Positions 16,842-25,951 of a stretch of DNA of 64,000 nt are shown here, in pieces. Within the stretch, counting starts at the first letter, position 1. Each line of letters starts with the position of its first letter. The notes beneath the pieces are model-generated. The model had not been told where the DNA came from and did no database searches. It saw only the letters and a list, made by a program, of their open reading frames with translations. This stretch comes from Flavobacteriaceae bacterium GF1 (GTDB taxonomy: Bacteria > Bacteroidota > Bacteroidia > Flavobacteriales > Flavobacteriaceae): contig WNKP01000007.1 of NCBI GenBank assembly GCA_009797885.1, positions 62,001 through 126,000 on the forward strand, in the 5' to 3' direction. The translations under genes were made by a program, and so were the position numbers.

Positions 16842-18437
16842 CTAATTGAGGTAAAGGCCGGTAAATGCCAATGGATTTACTTCGGGTAATGTGGAACCAT
16901 ATTTTTCATTGATCGCCCCGATAAAGGCGTTGGCCAAAATGGCATAACCCCTTGGTGACGGATGAACTCCGTCCAAAGAGAAACCACCACCTGTGGCAAA
17001 AACGGAGGTCACTAAACTTCCATCGGCCAATGGAAAGCCATTTTCGTTAATATTGGCCAAAAGGGCATTGGCATCAACAAAAGCCAAATCAAAAGTTTGG
17101 GCCAGTTGTTCAATTAACTGGTTGTAGGCCATTAGCGCGGTATTGGCAGTTGCTTGTTCTTCCGGAGTCAAAACCCACTGGTCTTCCAATGGCCAGGTAA
17201 TACCATTTACTGATAACTGCCCTGCAGTGGCAGCATCAACGCCCAAATCCTGAAGAAATGCAAAAGCATCCGCATTGGGTTCCGCAATTACGCCCTGGCT
17301 GGTCAAAACCAAAAGATCTTCCGCTGTAGCCTGTCTTGCCTGCCCATAGACCAAGCCGAGAACGGTAGCCGTACCGGCATCAAGGCCCCCTCCAATAAGT
17401 ACTTGTGTCAATTGTGCGGACAAGTCGACTAAATCTTCATCCTTAATGACCACAGCACTGGCTGCGGTAGTACTGAACTCCAATTTCCGGTCTGGGAAAC
17501 CCAAAAAATCGAAGGCTTGGTTCAGTCCAGCAAATTGTGCGTTCAGGGCCGGTATTTGGGGAGCAAAATCAGGGTTTGCCGGACTTAGTGGCGCAAAAGG
17601 TACCGTTGTCAAAAATGGAATAGTGGTCACATCGGGAAGATTGGCAATCACACCTTCCGCACCAGTAGCGGCCATGGCTTCCAAAATTCCTTGAATGGAA
17701 CCGGCAACCACACTGGGGTCGGAAATATCGGAACCACCATAGGTGGATGGATCCATATTACCACTTTGGTCAATACCTGCCCCACCAGCAGTTACATATC
17801 CCAAAACATCATTATTTCCTATCCAAAGGGTAAAAAATGTTGGATTCTGTGCTACGGCATCGCCTAGTACGGTAGCTGTTGGACCAGAAGCAAATCGGGC
17901 AAAATAAGGATTGGCCAATCCAGCAGCTATGCCGGCGACGTTGCCATAACCCGGGGCCAGTAAGTGATAGCTCTTGGCTCCTGGGACACCCATGTTGTTA
18001 AAACTTCCAGATAAGGTATTTGTAATTTCCGTGCTACCCTGACCTCCAAGACGAGTGGGTGTGGGTGAACCGGATGCGAAAGATAGAATAAAGCGGTTAT
18101 CGAATTCAGGAATTCCATCCCCGTTCAAATCTGCCATTCCATTCAAGGTCATTCCACCCAAATCATCTGCCATAAGGGGAATTTCAAAGGAACCCCCTCC
18201 GGCCAATGCAAATTGTGTTGCCAGCATGTTGGGTAAGGAAGCTGCCTGCCCCGATCTAAAAAGGGCACCATCGGAAAAACCGGCTGTTAAGGAATTGCCC
18301 AAGGCCACATAATTCGAAAAATCTGCTGAACCATTGGTGACTTCGACCATGGTTTCCATTTCAGTGCCATCGTCGTCATCGTCACATGCCACAAAGATTA
18401 ATCCAAGCAAGGGCAAAAGGGCGAGGAACTTTTTCAT
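16842..18437 (-). CDS. SGNH/GDSL-type hydrolase lipoprotein
   Basis: 531 residues. A lipoprotein signal peptide ends at Cys18 (LIFVAC) and is followed by a run of aspartates, the Bacteroidota surface-export pattern. Block I is GNSL with nucleophile Ser49. Block III is seen in LWIGNNDVLGY with the oxyanion asparagine. Block V is DGVHPSPRG, with the catalytic Asp489 and His492. It should therefore act as a surface or outer-membrane esterase/lipase. In flavobacteria relatives of this protein are often next to FadL-type fatty-acid porins, which is recalled knowledge and not visible here. A full promoter and a shared palindrome lie upstream. Confidence 0.85.
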   Translation of the reverse strand: MKKFLALLPLLGLIFVACDDDDDGTEMETMVEVTNGSADFSNYVALGNSLTAGFSDGALFRSGQAASLPNMLATQFALAGGGSFEIPLMADDLGGMTLNGMADLNGDGIPEFDNRFILSFASGSPTPTRLGGQGSTEITNTLSGSFNNMGVPGAKSYHLLAPGYGNVAGIAAGLANPYFARFASGPTATVLGDAVAQNPTFFTLWIGNNDVLGYVTAGGAGIDQSGNMDPSTYGGSDISDPSVVAGSIQGILEAMAATGAEGVIANLPDVTTIPFLTTVPFAPLSPANPDFAPQIPALNAQFAGLNQAFDFLGFPDRKLEFSTTAASAVVIKDEDLVDLSAQLTQVLIGGGLDAGTATVLGLVYGQARQATAEDLLVLTSQGVIAEPNADAFAFLQDLGVDAATAGQLSVNGITWPLEDQWVLTPEEQATANTALMAYNQLIEQLAQTFDLAFVDANALLANINENGFPLADGSLVTSVFATGGGFSLDGVHPSPRGYAILANAFIGAINEKYGSTLPEVNPLAFTGLYLN

Positions 18438-18490
18438 GTTCTAATAATTTACGTTAGTTTAAGTTGAAGTTATAGTTAAATCAGTATGTT

Positions 18491-18521
18491 CAAAACTAGC
18501 GGAAATTTGTCACCCATACAA
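18491..18521 (-). promoter_or_regulatory. Promoter of the SGNH lipoprotein gene
   Basis: On the minus strand TTG (18521-18519), a 20-bp spacer, then TAGTTTTG (18498-18491), an exact match to the Bacteroidota consensus. The predicted start is about 46 bases before the ATG at 18437. Confidence 0.7.
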
Positions 18522-18537
18522 CGAAAGGCCCAAAAAA

Positions 18538-18553
18538 ATTATGCATGCATAAT
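18538..18553. promoter_or_regulatory. Palindromic operator candidate ATTATGCATGCATAAT (site 1)
   Basis: A perfect 16-bp palindrome that lies 17 bp upstream of the -33 element of the SGNH gene and 15 bp beyond the end of ybfF. The identical 16-mer lies at the centre of the 26-bp palindrome upstream of etfB (42802-42827). No other copy was noticed in the window. Confidence 0.65.
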
Positions 18554-18568
18554 AAAATGGGGTGAATT

Positions 18569-19342
18569 TTAACGATTTAGGAATTCCAGGGATTTGATGA
18601 AAAAAGCCTTTGGATTCTCTGCATGTAGCCAATGACCTGCCTGATCAATGGTAGCTATCGTGGCCTTTGGAAAGTGTTTTTTGATAAGGGTGGCATCGTT
18701 GGGATGGATATATTCCGATCGGCTGCCCCTTAAAAACAGTGTAGGTTCCCCAAAAGTCTCCATTTCCGAAATGGCCTCCCCAATTTCCTCCAACTTGTTT
18801 TGGAGTACGGGCAGATTGAAACGCAAACCTAATTGTCCTTTTTCCACCCAAAACAGGTTTTTCAGCAAAAACTGACGGATTCCAAAATCAGTGAGCGATT
18901 CTGACAACTTCTTATCGGCTTCCGATCTGGTTTTGATCTCGTCAAAATCTAAGGTGTTCAGTGCAGTAACAATAGCTTGGTGGTGTGGGGGATAATATTT
19001 AGGGGCAATGTCGGCCACTACCAATTTTTCCAACTTTTCCGGAAATTCCACGGCAAACTGCATTGCCGTTTTTCCACCCATGGAATGACCTAAAACATGG
19101 GCCTTGGTAGTGTCATGGTACTCCATATAGGTATTAAGGTCCTGCGCCAAAATTTCATAATTGAATTCTTCTGAATGAAAACTTCGCCCATGGTTTCTTT
19201 GGTCGATCAAGTGTACTTGAAAGCCATTTTCGGCATATTTGTTTCCTAAAGTTTTCCAATTATCGGACATTCCAAGAAACCCATGGAGTATAAAAAGGGG
19301 ATGGCCATCCCCTATAATGGTGGAGTGAAGGATTTTATTCAT
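18569..19342 (-). CDS. Alpha/beta-fold hydrolase, YbfF-like esterase
   Basis: 257 residues. Typical alpha/beta-hydrolase features: an oxyanion HGFLG loop (20-24), DQRNHGRS after strand 4, nucleophile elbow GHSMGG with Ser87, and a C-terminal AGHWLHAENP with the catalytic His. The whole layout matches E. coli YbfF, an esterase active on short acyl and possibly acyl-CoA substrates. The start codon overlaps the pdxJ stop by 4 bp (ATGA), so the two genes are translationally coupled in that order, though no pathway link is known. Cytoplasmic; the exact substrate is open. Confidence 0.85.
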   Translation of the reverse strand: MNKILHSTIIGDGHPLFILHGFLGMSDNWKTLGNKYAENGFQVHLIDQRNHGRSFHSEEFNYEILAQDLNTYMEYHDTTKAHVLGHSMGGKTAMQFAVEFPEKLEKLVVADIAPKYYPPHHQAIVTALNTLDFDEIKTRSEADKKLSESLTDFGIRQFLLKNLFWVEKGQLGLRFNLPVLQNKLEEIGEAISEMETFGEPTLFLRGSRSEYIHPNDATLIKKHFPKATIATIDQAGHWLHAENPKAFFIKSLEFLNR

Positions 19343-20052
19343 TTCAAGCGATGTAAATACATGTTCACCACATTTTCCAAACCAAGATAAATGGACTCGC
19401 AGATAAGGGCATGCCCTATGGAGACCTCAAGTAGGTCGGGAATGCTTTCCTTAAAAAAAGCAATGTTGTCCAAGTTTAGGTCATGTCCTGCATTGATTCC
19501 CAATCCCATCTTTTGTGCTACTTCGGCAGCTTTTATAAAAGGAACAATACCTTCCTTGTTTCCCTCGGCATAGGTTTTTGCAAAACTTTCGGTGTACAAT
19601 TCAATTCTATCGGTCCCTGTTGCAACGGCCCCTTCCACCATTTTGGGATCGGGATCTACAAATATGGAGGTGCGGATTCCATTTTCCCTAAAAGTGCCTA
19701 TGGTGTCCTTTAGAAAATCCTTGTGTCTTAAAGTGTCCCAGCCTGCGTTGGAAGTAAGGGCGTTCTCGGCATCAGGAACAAGGGTCACCTGGGTAGGCTT
19801 TACCTTTAGCACCAAATCTACAAATTTTGGTATGGGATTACCTTCTATATTAAATTCGGTCTTTACGACCGATTTTAAATCCAGGGCATCCTGGTAGCGG
19901 ATATGGCGCTCATCCGGTCTTGGATGAATGGTGATTCCTTGCGCCCCAAAAGCTTCAATATCCTGTGCGGACTGCACTATATTTGGCATGTTACCTCCCC
20001 TTGAATTTCGTAAAGTAGCCAGCTTGTTGATGTTTACACTGAGTTTTGTCAT
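19339..20052 (-). CDS. pdxJ: Pyridoxine 5'-phosphate synthase
   Basis: 237 residues, a TIM-barrel enzyme that condenses 1-deoxyxylulose 5-phosphate with 3-amino-2-oxopropyl phosphate to pyridoxine phosphate, the last ring-forming step of DXP-dependent vitamin B6 synthesis. Recognisable family segments are LSVNINKLATLRNSRGGNMP at the start, GITIHPRPDERHIRYQD, VTLVPDAENALTSNAGWD, RTSIFVDPD, GINAGHDLNLDN and VSIGHALICES near the end. The length is normal. It is the first gene of a two-gene unit with the YbfF-like hydrolase. Confidence 0.97.
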   Translation of the reverse strand: MTKLSVNINKLATLRNSRGGNMPNIVQSAQDIEAFGAQGITIHPRPDERHIRYQDALDLKSVVKTEFNIEGNPIPKFVDLVLKVKPTQVTLVPDAENALTSNAGWDTLRHKDFLKDTIGTFRENGIRTSIFVDPDPKMVEGAVATGTDRIELYTESFAKTYAEGNKEGIVPFIKAAEVAQKMGLGINAGHDLNLDNIAFFKESIPDLLEVSIGHALICESIYLGLENVVNMYLHRLK

Positions 20053-20074
20053 GGTCTAAAACTGTTGGAGCGAG

Positions 20075-20082
20075 CAAAAATA
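20075..20082 (-). promoter_or_regulatory. -7 box TATTTTTG for pdxJ
   Basis: Exact TAnnTTTG match on the minus strand, 22 bases upstream of the pdxJ start codon. Confidence 0.55.
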
Positions 20083-20117
20083 CAAAATGGGCACACCTTT
20101 TGCGCTGTATTAATTTG

Positions 20118-20125
20118 TAGTTTTG
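20118..20125 (+). promoter_or_regulatory. -7 box TAGTTTTG for the CBS-nadK unit
   Basis: Exact TAnnTTTG match 15 bases before the ATG at 20141, in the 88-bp divergent gap with pdxJ. It probably drives the start of the envelope-biogenesis run. Confidence 0.55.
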
Positions 20126-20140
20126 CCTTGATTTTTAATC

Positions 20141-20800
20141 ATGAACATACAAGAACACATCGTAACGTCCTTACCTGTTTTTCAAGTAACCGAAAACTTG
20201 AATAAGGTCATCTCCTTTTTTGAGGAAACCACGTTCTCACATGTTGCCGTAGCGGAAAAAGATGGTTTTTTGGGGTTGTTGTCCGAAAATGACCTGGCCT
20301 GTTTTGAGCCGGAAAGGACAATTGAGGAATTTCGCTATCAATTGGAGACTTTTCATGTAACCAAAGAAACCCTTTGGTTGGACGTTTTGGAGGTCTTTGC
20401 CCGGAACGAGGCGAATATACTTCCCGTTTTGGATACCAATGCCCATAGGGTACTGGGATACTATGATCTTAATAATGTGGTTTCCCAATTCATAGGAACA
20501 CCTTTCTTTACCGAACCCGGGGGTATTTTAGTGGTTTCAAAGGGGATTAAGGATTATTCCCTGAGTGAGATTTCCCAAATAGTGGAGAGTAATAACGGCA
20601 AATTATTGGGAGCCCTTGTAACCGATAACCAAAACGATTTGGTACAGGTGACCCTTAAAATCAACAGTGGCAATCTCAACGAGGTCATTCAAACATTTAG
20701 ACGCTACAGTTATAACATATTGTTCGGTAACAATGATGACCAATTTTTGGAAGATTTAAAAGAGCGCTCTGCCTATTTGGACAAATATCTAAACGTCTAA
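20141..20800 (+). CDS. CBS-domain protein
   Basis: 219 residues, soluble. Two CBS motifs make up the first ~125 residues (IVTSLPVFQVTENLNKVISFFEETTFSHVAVAEKDGFLGLLSENDL and ETLWLDVLEVFARNEANILPVLDTNAHRVLGYY). These pair to bind adenine nucleotides. The C-terminal ~80 residues look like an ACT-type ligand-binding fold (GGILVVSKGIKDYSLSEIS, then LVQVTLKIN). The stop codon is one base from the nadK start, so a link with NAD(P) metabolism is plausible, for example sensing an adenine nucleotide. No function is established for this flavobacterial family. Confidence 0.82.
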   Translation: MNIQEHIVTSLPVFQVTENLNKVISFFEETTFSHVAVAEKDGFLGLLSENDLACFEPERTIEEFRYQLETFHVTKETLWLDVLEVFARNEANILPVLDTNAHRVLGYYDLNNVVSQFIGTPFFTEPGGILVVSKGIKDYSLSEISQIVESNNGKLLGALVTDNQNDLVQVTLKINSGNLNEVIQTFRRYSYNILFGNNDDQFLEDLKERSAYLDKYLNV

Positions 20801-20801
20801 C

Positions 20802-21683
20802 ATGAAAGTCGCTATCTATGGCCAAGTGTTACAGGAACATGATGTGGTGCATGTCCATAGTCTGTTGGACGCCCTAAAAGAGGAAGGGGCTTTCATCGCC
20901 ATAGAAAAAGAATTTCTTGCCCTTTTAAATTCCCATACAAAAATCGGGGCGTTTTCCAGTTTTACACAAGAGAAGGGGCTGGACAGTTCTTTTGGGTTAT
21001 TTGTAAGCTTTGGTGGTGATGGAACAATGTTACGGGCCATCTCCTATATAGGACATTTGGGCATTCCCATAGTTGGTGTCAACACTGGACGATTGGGTTT
21101 TTTGTCCACCTTTAAAAAGGAGGATGCTCGAAAATTGGTTGCTGAGTTCGTAGCCGGTAATTTTACCTTGGAAGAAAGGAGCTTGGTGGAAATCAGCTCG
21201 GATTCCAATATTGGGGAATTTGGGGAGCTTAATTTTGCGCTGAACGAGATTACGGTCAGTCGTAAGGATACTACCTCTATGATAACCGTTGAAACATTTT
21301 TAAATGATGAGTATTTGACCTCGTATTGGGCCGATGGACTTATTGTCTCCACACCTACGGGTTCCACAGGGTATTCCTTGAGTTGTGGCGGTCCGGTCAT
21401 GGCCCCTACGGCCAAATCCTTAGTGCTCACCCCCATAGCTCCACATAACTTGAACGCACGCCCCTTTGTGATTTCCGATGATACCAAAATTCGGTTAAAG
21501 GTTTCGGGCAGGGAAGAGCACCATCTGGTTTCTTTGGATTCCAGGATTGCCACAATTCCAAACGGAAAGGAGATTATAGTACAAAAGTCACCTTTTACCA
21601 TCAATATGGTGGTGTATACATCGGAGAGCTTTCTAAAAACACTTCGCAATAAGCTTCTTTGGGGGGAAGACCGCCGTAACTAA
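20802..21683 (+). CDS. nadK: NAD kinase
   Basis: 293 residues. Phosphorylates NAD to NADP with ATP. The family motif GGDGTML is at residues 71-77, followed by GVNTGRLGFLST, a conserved NE/D pair in LNEITVSRKD, and the glycine-rich stretch ADGLIVSTPTGSTGYSLSCGGPV that forms the NAD pocket. The length is normal for bacterial NadK. It lies between the CBS protein gene (1-base gap) and the DUF6089 gene. Confidence 0.97.
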   Translation: MKVAIYGQVLQEHDVVHVHSLLDALKEEGAFIAIEKEFLALLNSHTKIGAFSSFTQEKGLDSSFGLFVSFGGDGTMLRAISYIGHLGIPIVGVNTGRLGFLSTFKKEDARKLVAEFVAGNFTLEERSLVEISSDSNIGEFGELNFALNEITVSRKDTTSMITVETFLNDEYLTSYWADGLIVSTPTGSTGYSLSCGGPVMAPTAKSLVLTPIAPHNLNARPFVISDDTKIRLKVSGREEHHLVSLDSRIATIPNGKEIIVQKSPFTINMVVYTSESFLKTLRNKLLWGEDRRN

Positions 21684-21787
21684 GGGTTTCAATAACAATA
21701 AATGGCGTTAAAAGTTGTTTTACAAGGGAACACTATTTGGCAATGAAAGGGGCTTTCCCTGCCATTGTTAGTTATGCAACCGTATTT

Positions 21788-22471
21788 ATGAGAACAATTG
21801 TTTTGGTTTGTTTGTTCGCCATTGGCAGTATCAAGGCGCAAACCTATGAAGTTGGTTTATTTGCTGGTGGAATGAACCATATTGGTGATGTGGGCAGGAC
21901 CAATTACATCTTACCATCAGGGGGGGCTTTTGGAGCCCTGTTCAAATGGAACAAGAGAAAACGATATGCCTGGAGGGCAAGTGTCTATAGGGGAAGTTTT
22001 GTTGCGGACGACTCAAAGTCCAGTAAAGCCTCCCGACAGCAACGTGGATTTCGTGTAGAAAATTCAATCACCGAATATTCCGCAGGAATGGAATTCAACT
22101 TTGTGGATTATAACCTACATAAGTTGGGACCGGCCTTTACTCCTTATTTATATACCGGGTTTACCTATTTTAGATATGACTTTAACTACATAGATGCACA
22201 ACAAGTTCAGGATATTAACCAAAAAGATGGTAGTTTCGCGATTCCAATGACCGTTGGGGCCAAGTTTCGTTTAAACCAGTTTTTAATTATAGGGGCGGAA
22301 ATAGGGGCTAGGTATACCTTTACGGATAATTTGGATGCCAGTAATCCGGAAGGTTCGAATTTTGAACAATTCAGATTTGGCAATATTTTAAGTGAAGATT
22401 GGTACGTGTTTTCGGGTATTACGTTGACCTACACTTTTGGAAGAAAACCTTGCCAAGACTGTTTTGAATGA
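21788..22471 (+). CDS. DUF6089-type secreted/outer-membrane protein
   Basis: 227 residues. The chosen start gives a clean signal peptide (MRTIVLVCLFAIGSIKAQ). A longer frame could start at ATG 21743 or TTG 21737. The mature part is beta-rich, with alternating aromatic residues and a small-barrel look (YEVGLFAGGMNHIGDVG, FTPYLYTGFTYFRYDF, FIVGAEIGARYTFTDNLD-like strand, WYVFSGITLTYTFGRKPC), and ends in a CxxC-containing tail. In flavobacteria this family sits between nadK and uppS just upstream of bamA, as here (3 bp before uppS). A role in outer-membrane assembly is suggested by position only. Confidence 0.75.
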   Translation: MRTIVLVCLFAIGSIKAQTYEVGLFAGGMNHIGDVGRTNYILPSGGAFGALFKWNKRKRYAWRASVYRGSFVADDSKSSKASRQQRGFRVENSITEYSAGMEFNFVDYNLHKLGPAFTPYLYTGFTYFRYDFNYIDAQQVQDINQKDGSFAIPMTVGAKFRLNQFLIIGAEIGARYTFTDNLDASNPEGSNFEQFRFGNILSEDWYVFSGITLTYTFGRKPCQDCFE

Positions 22472-22474
22472 AAA

Positions 22475-23215
22475 ATGAGCAATCTGGACCACATCAATGA
22501 AGAGAATTTGCCAAGGCACATCGCCATTATAATGGATGGCAATGGTAGATGGGCAAAGCAACGCGGTAAGATGAGGGTTTTTGGTCATGAGAATGGGGTC
22601 GAAGCTGTGCGGAGAACCGTTGAGAACTGTGCAAAACTTAAAATAGATTTCCTCACCCTTTATGCGTTTTCCACAGAAAACTGGAAGCGACCGAAAATTG
22701 AAGTACAGACCCTGATGCGTTTGTTGGTAGCCTCCCTTCGAAAAGAATTAAAAACACTCAACGACAATAGCATTCGTTTAAATGCCATCGGAAATTTGGA
22801 TTTTCTTCCTGCAAAGGTGGCCAAAGAGCTAAATGAAGTCATCTTAAAAACATCAAACAACAAAGGATTGACCCTAACTTTGGCCCTTAGTTACGGTTCT
22901 CGGGAAGAACTAAAATCGGCTGTTAAGGCCATAAGTGCCAAAGTTAAAAATAACATAATTTCAGAGGATGATATTGACGAAACCGTTATTAATACTCATC
23001 TTTACACGCATGACCTGCCAGATGTGGACCTGCTTATTCGTACAAGCGGAGAGCACAGAATAAGCAATTTTCTACTTTGGCAAATTGCATATGCCGAATT
23101 ATATTTTATTGACGTATTTTGGCCCGATTTTAATGAGCAGCATTTGGTTGATGCAATTATCAATTACCAGAATAGAGAACGAAGATTTGGAAAGACTAGT
23201 GAACAACTCGGTTAG
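22475..23215 (+). CDS. uppS: Isoprenyl (undecaprenyl) diphosphate synthase
   Basis: 246 residues, a cis-prenyltransferase that makes the C55 lipid carrier for peptidoglycan and O-antigen. The signature HIAIIMDGNGRWAKQRG carries the catalytic Asp21. FLTLYAFSTENWKRP and the C-terminal DLLIRTSGEHRISNFLLWQ segment, followed by YAELYFIDVFWPDF, are canonical. One small variation is SGEHRISNFLLWQ, where many family members have GExRxSNFLLWQ. The gene overlaps the start of bamA. Confidence 0.97.
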   Translation: MSNLDHINEENLPRHIAIIMDGNGRWAKQRGKMRVFGHENGVEAVRRTVENCAKLKIDFLTLYAFSTENWKRPKIEVQTLMRLLVASLRKELKTLNDNSIRLNAIGNLDFLPAKVAKELNEVILKTSNNKGLTLTLALSYGSREELKSAVKAISAKVKNNIISEDDIDETVINTHLYTHDLPDVDLLIRTSGEHRISNFLLWQIAYAELYFIDVFWPDFNEQHLVDAIINYQNRERRFGKTSEQLG

Positions 23216-25847
23216 AGGGTTAAAAAAAATTACGTTACTCGGCAAAATTCTCCTTCTTTTTTTAGCAATTCCACAGATGACTTCGGCGCAACAGACCTCG
23301 CTTGAGGCTGCTAAGAAATACATTCTTGGAGGGTTGGAGGTTACAGGGCTTCAAAGCTATAATGAACAGACCGTAAAAACATATACCGGGCTTAGGATAG
23401 GTCAACCCATCACCATTCCAGGGGAGGAGATCAGTGGTGTTATAAAAAAACTTTGGGGGCTGGAACTTTTTAGTGAATTGGATTTCTTTTATGCGGTTGA
23501 GGACGATAAGGTTTTCCTTGAATTGCGCATAAAAGAGCGACCAACACTTTCCGGGGTTACGGTTTATGGGGTAAAAAAGCGAAAGGTCCAAGGTATTATT
23601 GATGATACGGATTTAAAGAAGGGAAAGAAAATCACCGAGAGCCTCATCGCAAATACCAAAAACTACCTTGAGAATAAATACAAAAAACAAGGCTTTCTTA
23701 ATGCAAAGGTGACCATTGCCACTGCAAAGGATACCGTTGGCACCAATAGCGAAAGTATGGTCGTTAACGTTAAAAAGGGGGATAAGGTCAAAATTAAAAG
23801 TATAGAATTTGAAGGAAATGAAAAAGTTTCCAACAAAAGATTGCGCAAGGCCTTGGGAAAGGCCAAGATTCGAAAGAAAAAACTCGGGGCCTTCTGGCAA
23901 CGCTCAAAATATACGGAAGAAGAATACAAAGAAGGGTTGGATAATTTGGTGGATGCCTATGCCGAAAGGGGTTACAGGGATGCCAGGGTGGTTTCCGATA
24001 CCTTTATTAAATTGGATGAAAACAATATCGCCTTAAAAATAGGGGTGGAAGAAGGGGACCGTTATTATTTTGGGAATGTTGATTTTGTAGGCAACTCGGT
24101 GTATACCGATCGGCAATTGGCCCAAGTCCTCGGAATAAAGAAAGGGGATGTCTACAATGGGGTACTTTTGAAGGAACGAATTGCGGACGACTCAAAACCA
24201 GATGGAGAGGATTTAACCAATTTATACCAAAATAATGGATATCTCTTCTCAAGTATTAATCCGGTGGAAGTTTCTGCGATAAATGACACCATAAATTTTG
24301 AAATACGGATCATTGAGGGAAAGGAAACCTTTCTGAACCATGTTACGGTTACCGGAAATGACAAAACCAATGACCATGTCATTTTTCGTGAACTCCGCAC
24401 AAGGCCCGGACAACGATACAGCAAGGACAATATCATAAGAAGTGTACGTGAATTGGGCCAATTGGGATTCTTTGACGCAGAACAGATCGTTCCGGACATT
24501 CAGAATCCAGATCCAAATTCCGGAACTGTAGATCTAAAATATAGTTTGGTGGAAGCAGGTTCCAGTCAAATTGAACTCCAAGGAGGTTTTGGGGGTGGCG
24601 GTTTTATAGGGACATTGGGTCTGTCCTTTAATAACTTTTCCTTTCAAAACATTTTCAATGGGGAAGCCTATAAGCCCGTACCCATGGGAGATGGCCAAAC
24701 CTTTGCCCTTAGGTTACAGGCCAGTAGATCCTTTAGGGTATACAGCCTTAACTTTGCCGAACCATGGTTGGGTGGTCGAAAACCGGTTCGATTTAATCTT
24801 TCTTTTTCAAGAACACAGCAATTCGATACCAGATTTGATAACCGGGGTCGATTGGATATAGATAGGGACCGGAGTTTTTCCATAACCGGGGTTTCCATGG
24901 GACTGGCAAAACGGGTTCAGTGGCCAGACGACTTTTTTACCATTTCCCATTCCGTGAATTATCAACTTTATGATTTTAATGACTTCAATAGGGGGTTGTT
25001 CAATTTTGGGAACGGTAGCTCCAATTCTTTGACCTATACTTTAGGTATTGCCAGAAGTTCTCAAGGTCCGAGTAGGATTTTTCCATTGACCGGTTCCAAT
25101 TTTGAGCTTACGGCAAGGCTTACCCCACCATTCTCCCTTTGGAGCGGCAAGGATTTTAAGGCCATTCGAGAGGAAATAGAGGAAGTTACCCTGGAATTAT
25201 TGGAAATTGGCCCAAATGATCCAGCGGCACCGGCCTTAAGCGATCAATTGGAACGTTTGGAGGAAGAGCGTTTTAAATGGTTGGAGTTTTTCAAGATCAA
25301 GTTCAGGGGGGATTGGTACACCCGCTTGGTGGACAAATTGGTCTTGAGAACCAATGCCGAGTTTGGCTTCTTAGGGGCGTTCAACAACGATATTGGCAAT
25401 GTTCCCTTTGAACGATTTTTTGTAGGGGGTGACGGACTAGGAAACTTTACCCTGGACGGAAGGGAAATCATACAATTACGCGGCTACGAGAACAGTTCCA
25501 TTACCCCTGTAAGCACCAATCCAATTACAGGTGGACAAGAGCAGGATGGCGGTACCATCTACAATAAGTATACAATGGAGCTCAGATATCCCCTCACGCT
25601 AAAGCCTTCTGCTTCCATTTATGTACAGTCTTTTTTGGAAGCAGGTAACGCTTGGAATAATTTTAATGATTTTAATCCGTTTCAGTTAAAGAGATCGGCT
25701 GGAGTGGGGCTACGAATTTTTATGCCAGCCTTTGGACTCTTGGGGATAGATTTTGGATACGGCTTCGACGAAGACCTTCGCCCACAATCCGTAGGCAATG
25801 GCCCAAGTGGATGGCAAACCCACTTCATTATTGGTCAACAGTTTTAA
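23199..25847 (+). CDS. bamA: Outer-membrane protein assembly factor BamA
   Basis: 882 residues with the proposed start. A signal peptide (LLGKILLLFLAIPQMTSAQ) precedes five POTRA repeats up to about residue 450, including FEGNEKVSNKRLRKALG, DFVGNSVYTDRQLAQVLGIKKGD and VTVTGNDKTNDHVIFRELRTRPGQ. A 16-strand barrel follows and ends in FIIGQQF with the C-terminal Phe. It inserts beta-barrel proteins into the outer membrane. No ATG lies just before the signal peptide: the frame is open back to 23085, inside uppS, and GTG 23199 gives the most sensible leader (TTG 23187 and ATG 23151 are alternatives). A charged insertion of about 50 residues interrupts the barrel (25141-25300). Confidence 0.93.
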   Translation: MNNSVRGLKKITLLGKILLLFLAIPQMTSAQQTSLEAAKKYILGGLEVTGLQSYNEQTVKTYTGLRIGQPITIPGEEISGVIKKLWGLELFSELDFFYAVEDDKVFLELRIKERPTLSGVTVYGVKKRKVQGIIDDTDLKKGKKITESLIANTKNYLENKYKKQGFLNAKVTIATAKDTVGTNSESMVVNVKKGDKVKIKSIEFEGNEKVSNKRLRKALGKAKIRKKKLGAFWQRSKYTEEEYKEGLDNLVDAYAERGYRDARVVSDTFIKLDENNIALKIGVEEGDRYYFGNVDFVGNSVYTDRQLAQVLGIKKGDVYNGVLLKERIADDSKPDGEDLTNLYQNNGYLFSSINPVEVSAINDTINFEIRIIEGKETFLNHVTVTGNDKTNDHVIFRELRTRPGQRYSKDNIIRSVRELGQLGFFDAEQIVPDIQNPDPNSGTVDLKYSLVEAGSSQIELQGGFGGGGFIGTLGLSFNNFSFQNIFNGEAYKPVPMGDGQTFALRLQASRSFRVYSLNFAEPWLGGRKPVRFNLSFSRTQQFDTRFDNRGRLDIDRDRSFSITGVSMGLAKRVQWPDDFFTISHSVNYQLYDFNDFNRGLFNFGNGSSNSLTYTLGIARSSQGPSRIFPLTGSNFELTARLTPPFSLWSGKDFKAIREEIEEVTLELLEIGPNDPAAPALSDQLERLEEERFKWLEFFKIKFRGDWYTRLVDKLVLRTNAEFGFLGAFNNDIGNVPFERFFVGGDGLGNFTLDGREIIQLRGYENSSITPVSTNPITGGQEQDGGTIYNKYTMELRYPLTLKPSASIYVQSFLEAGNAWNNFNDFNPFQLKRSAGVGLRIFMPAFGLLGIDFGYGFDEDLRPQSVGNGPSGWQTHFIIGQQF

Positions 25848-25951
25848 CAAAATTGGAAAATTCGGCCATATTTAAAAGCGCTAAAGCATTCATTTTAAAA
25901 TATTTAAATATTTTGGCATGATATTTTCTATGTAAAAAATCGGATTCAACA

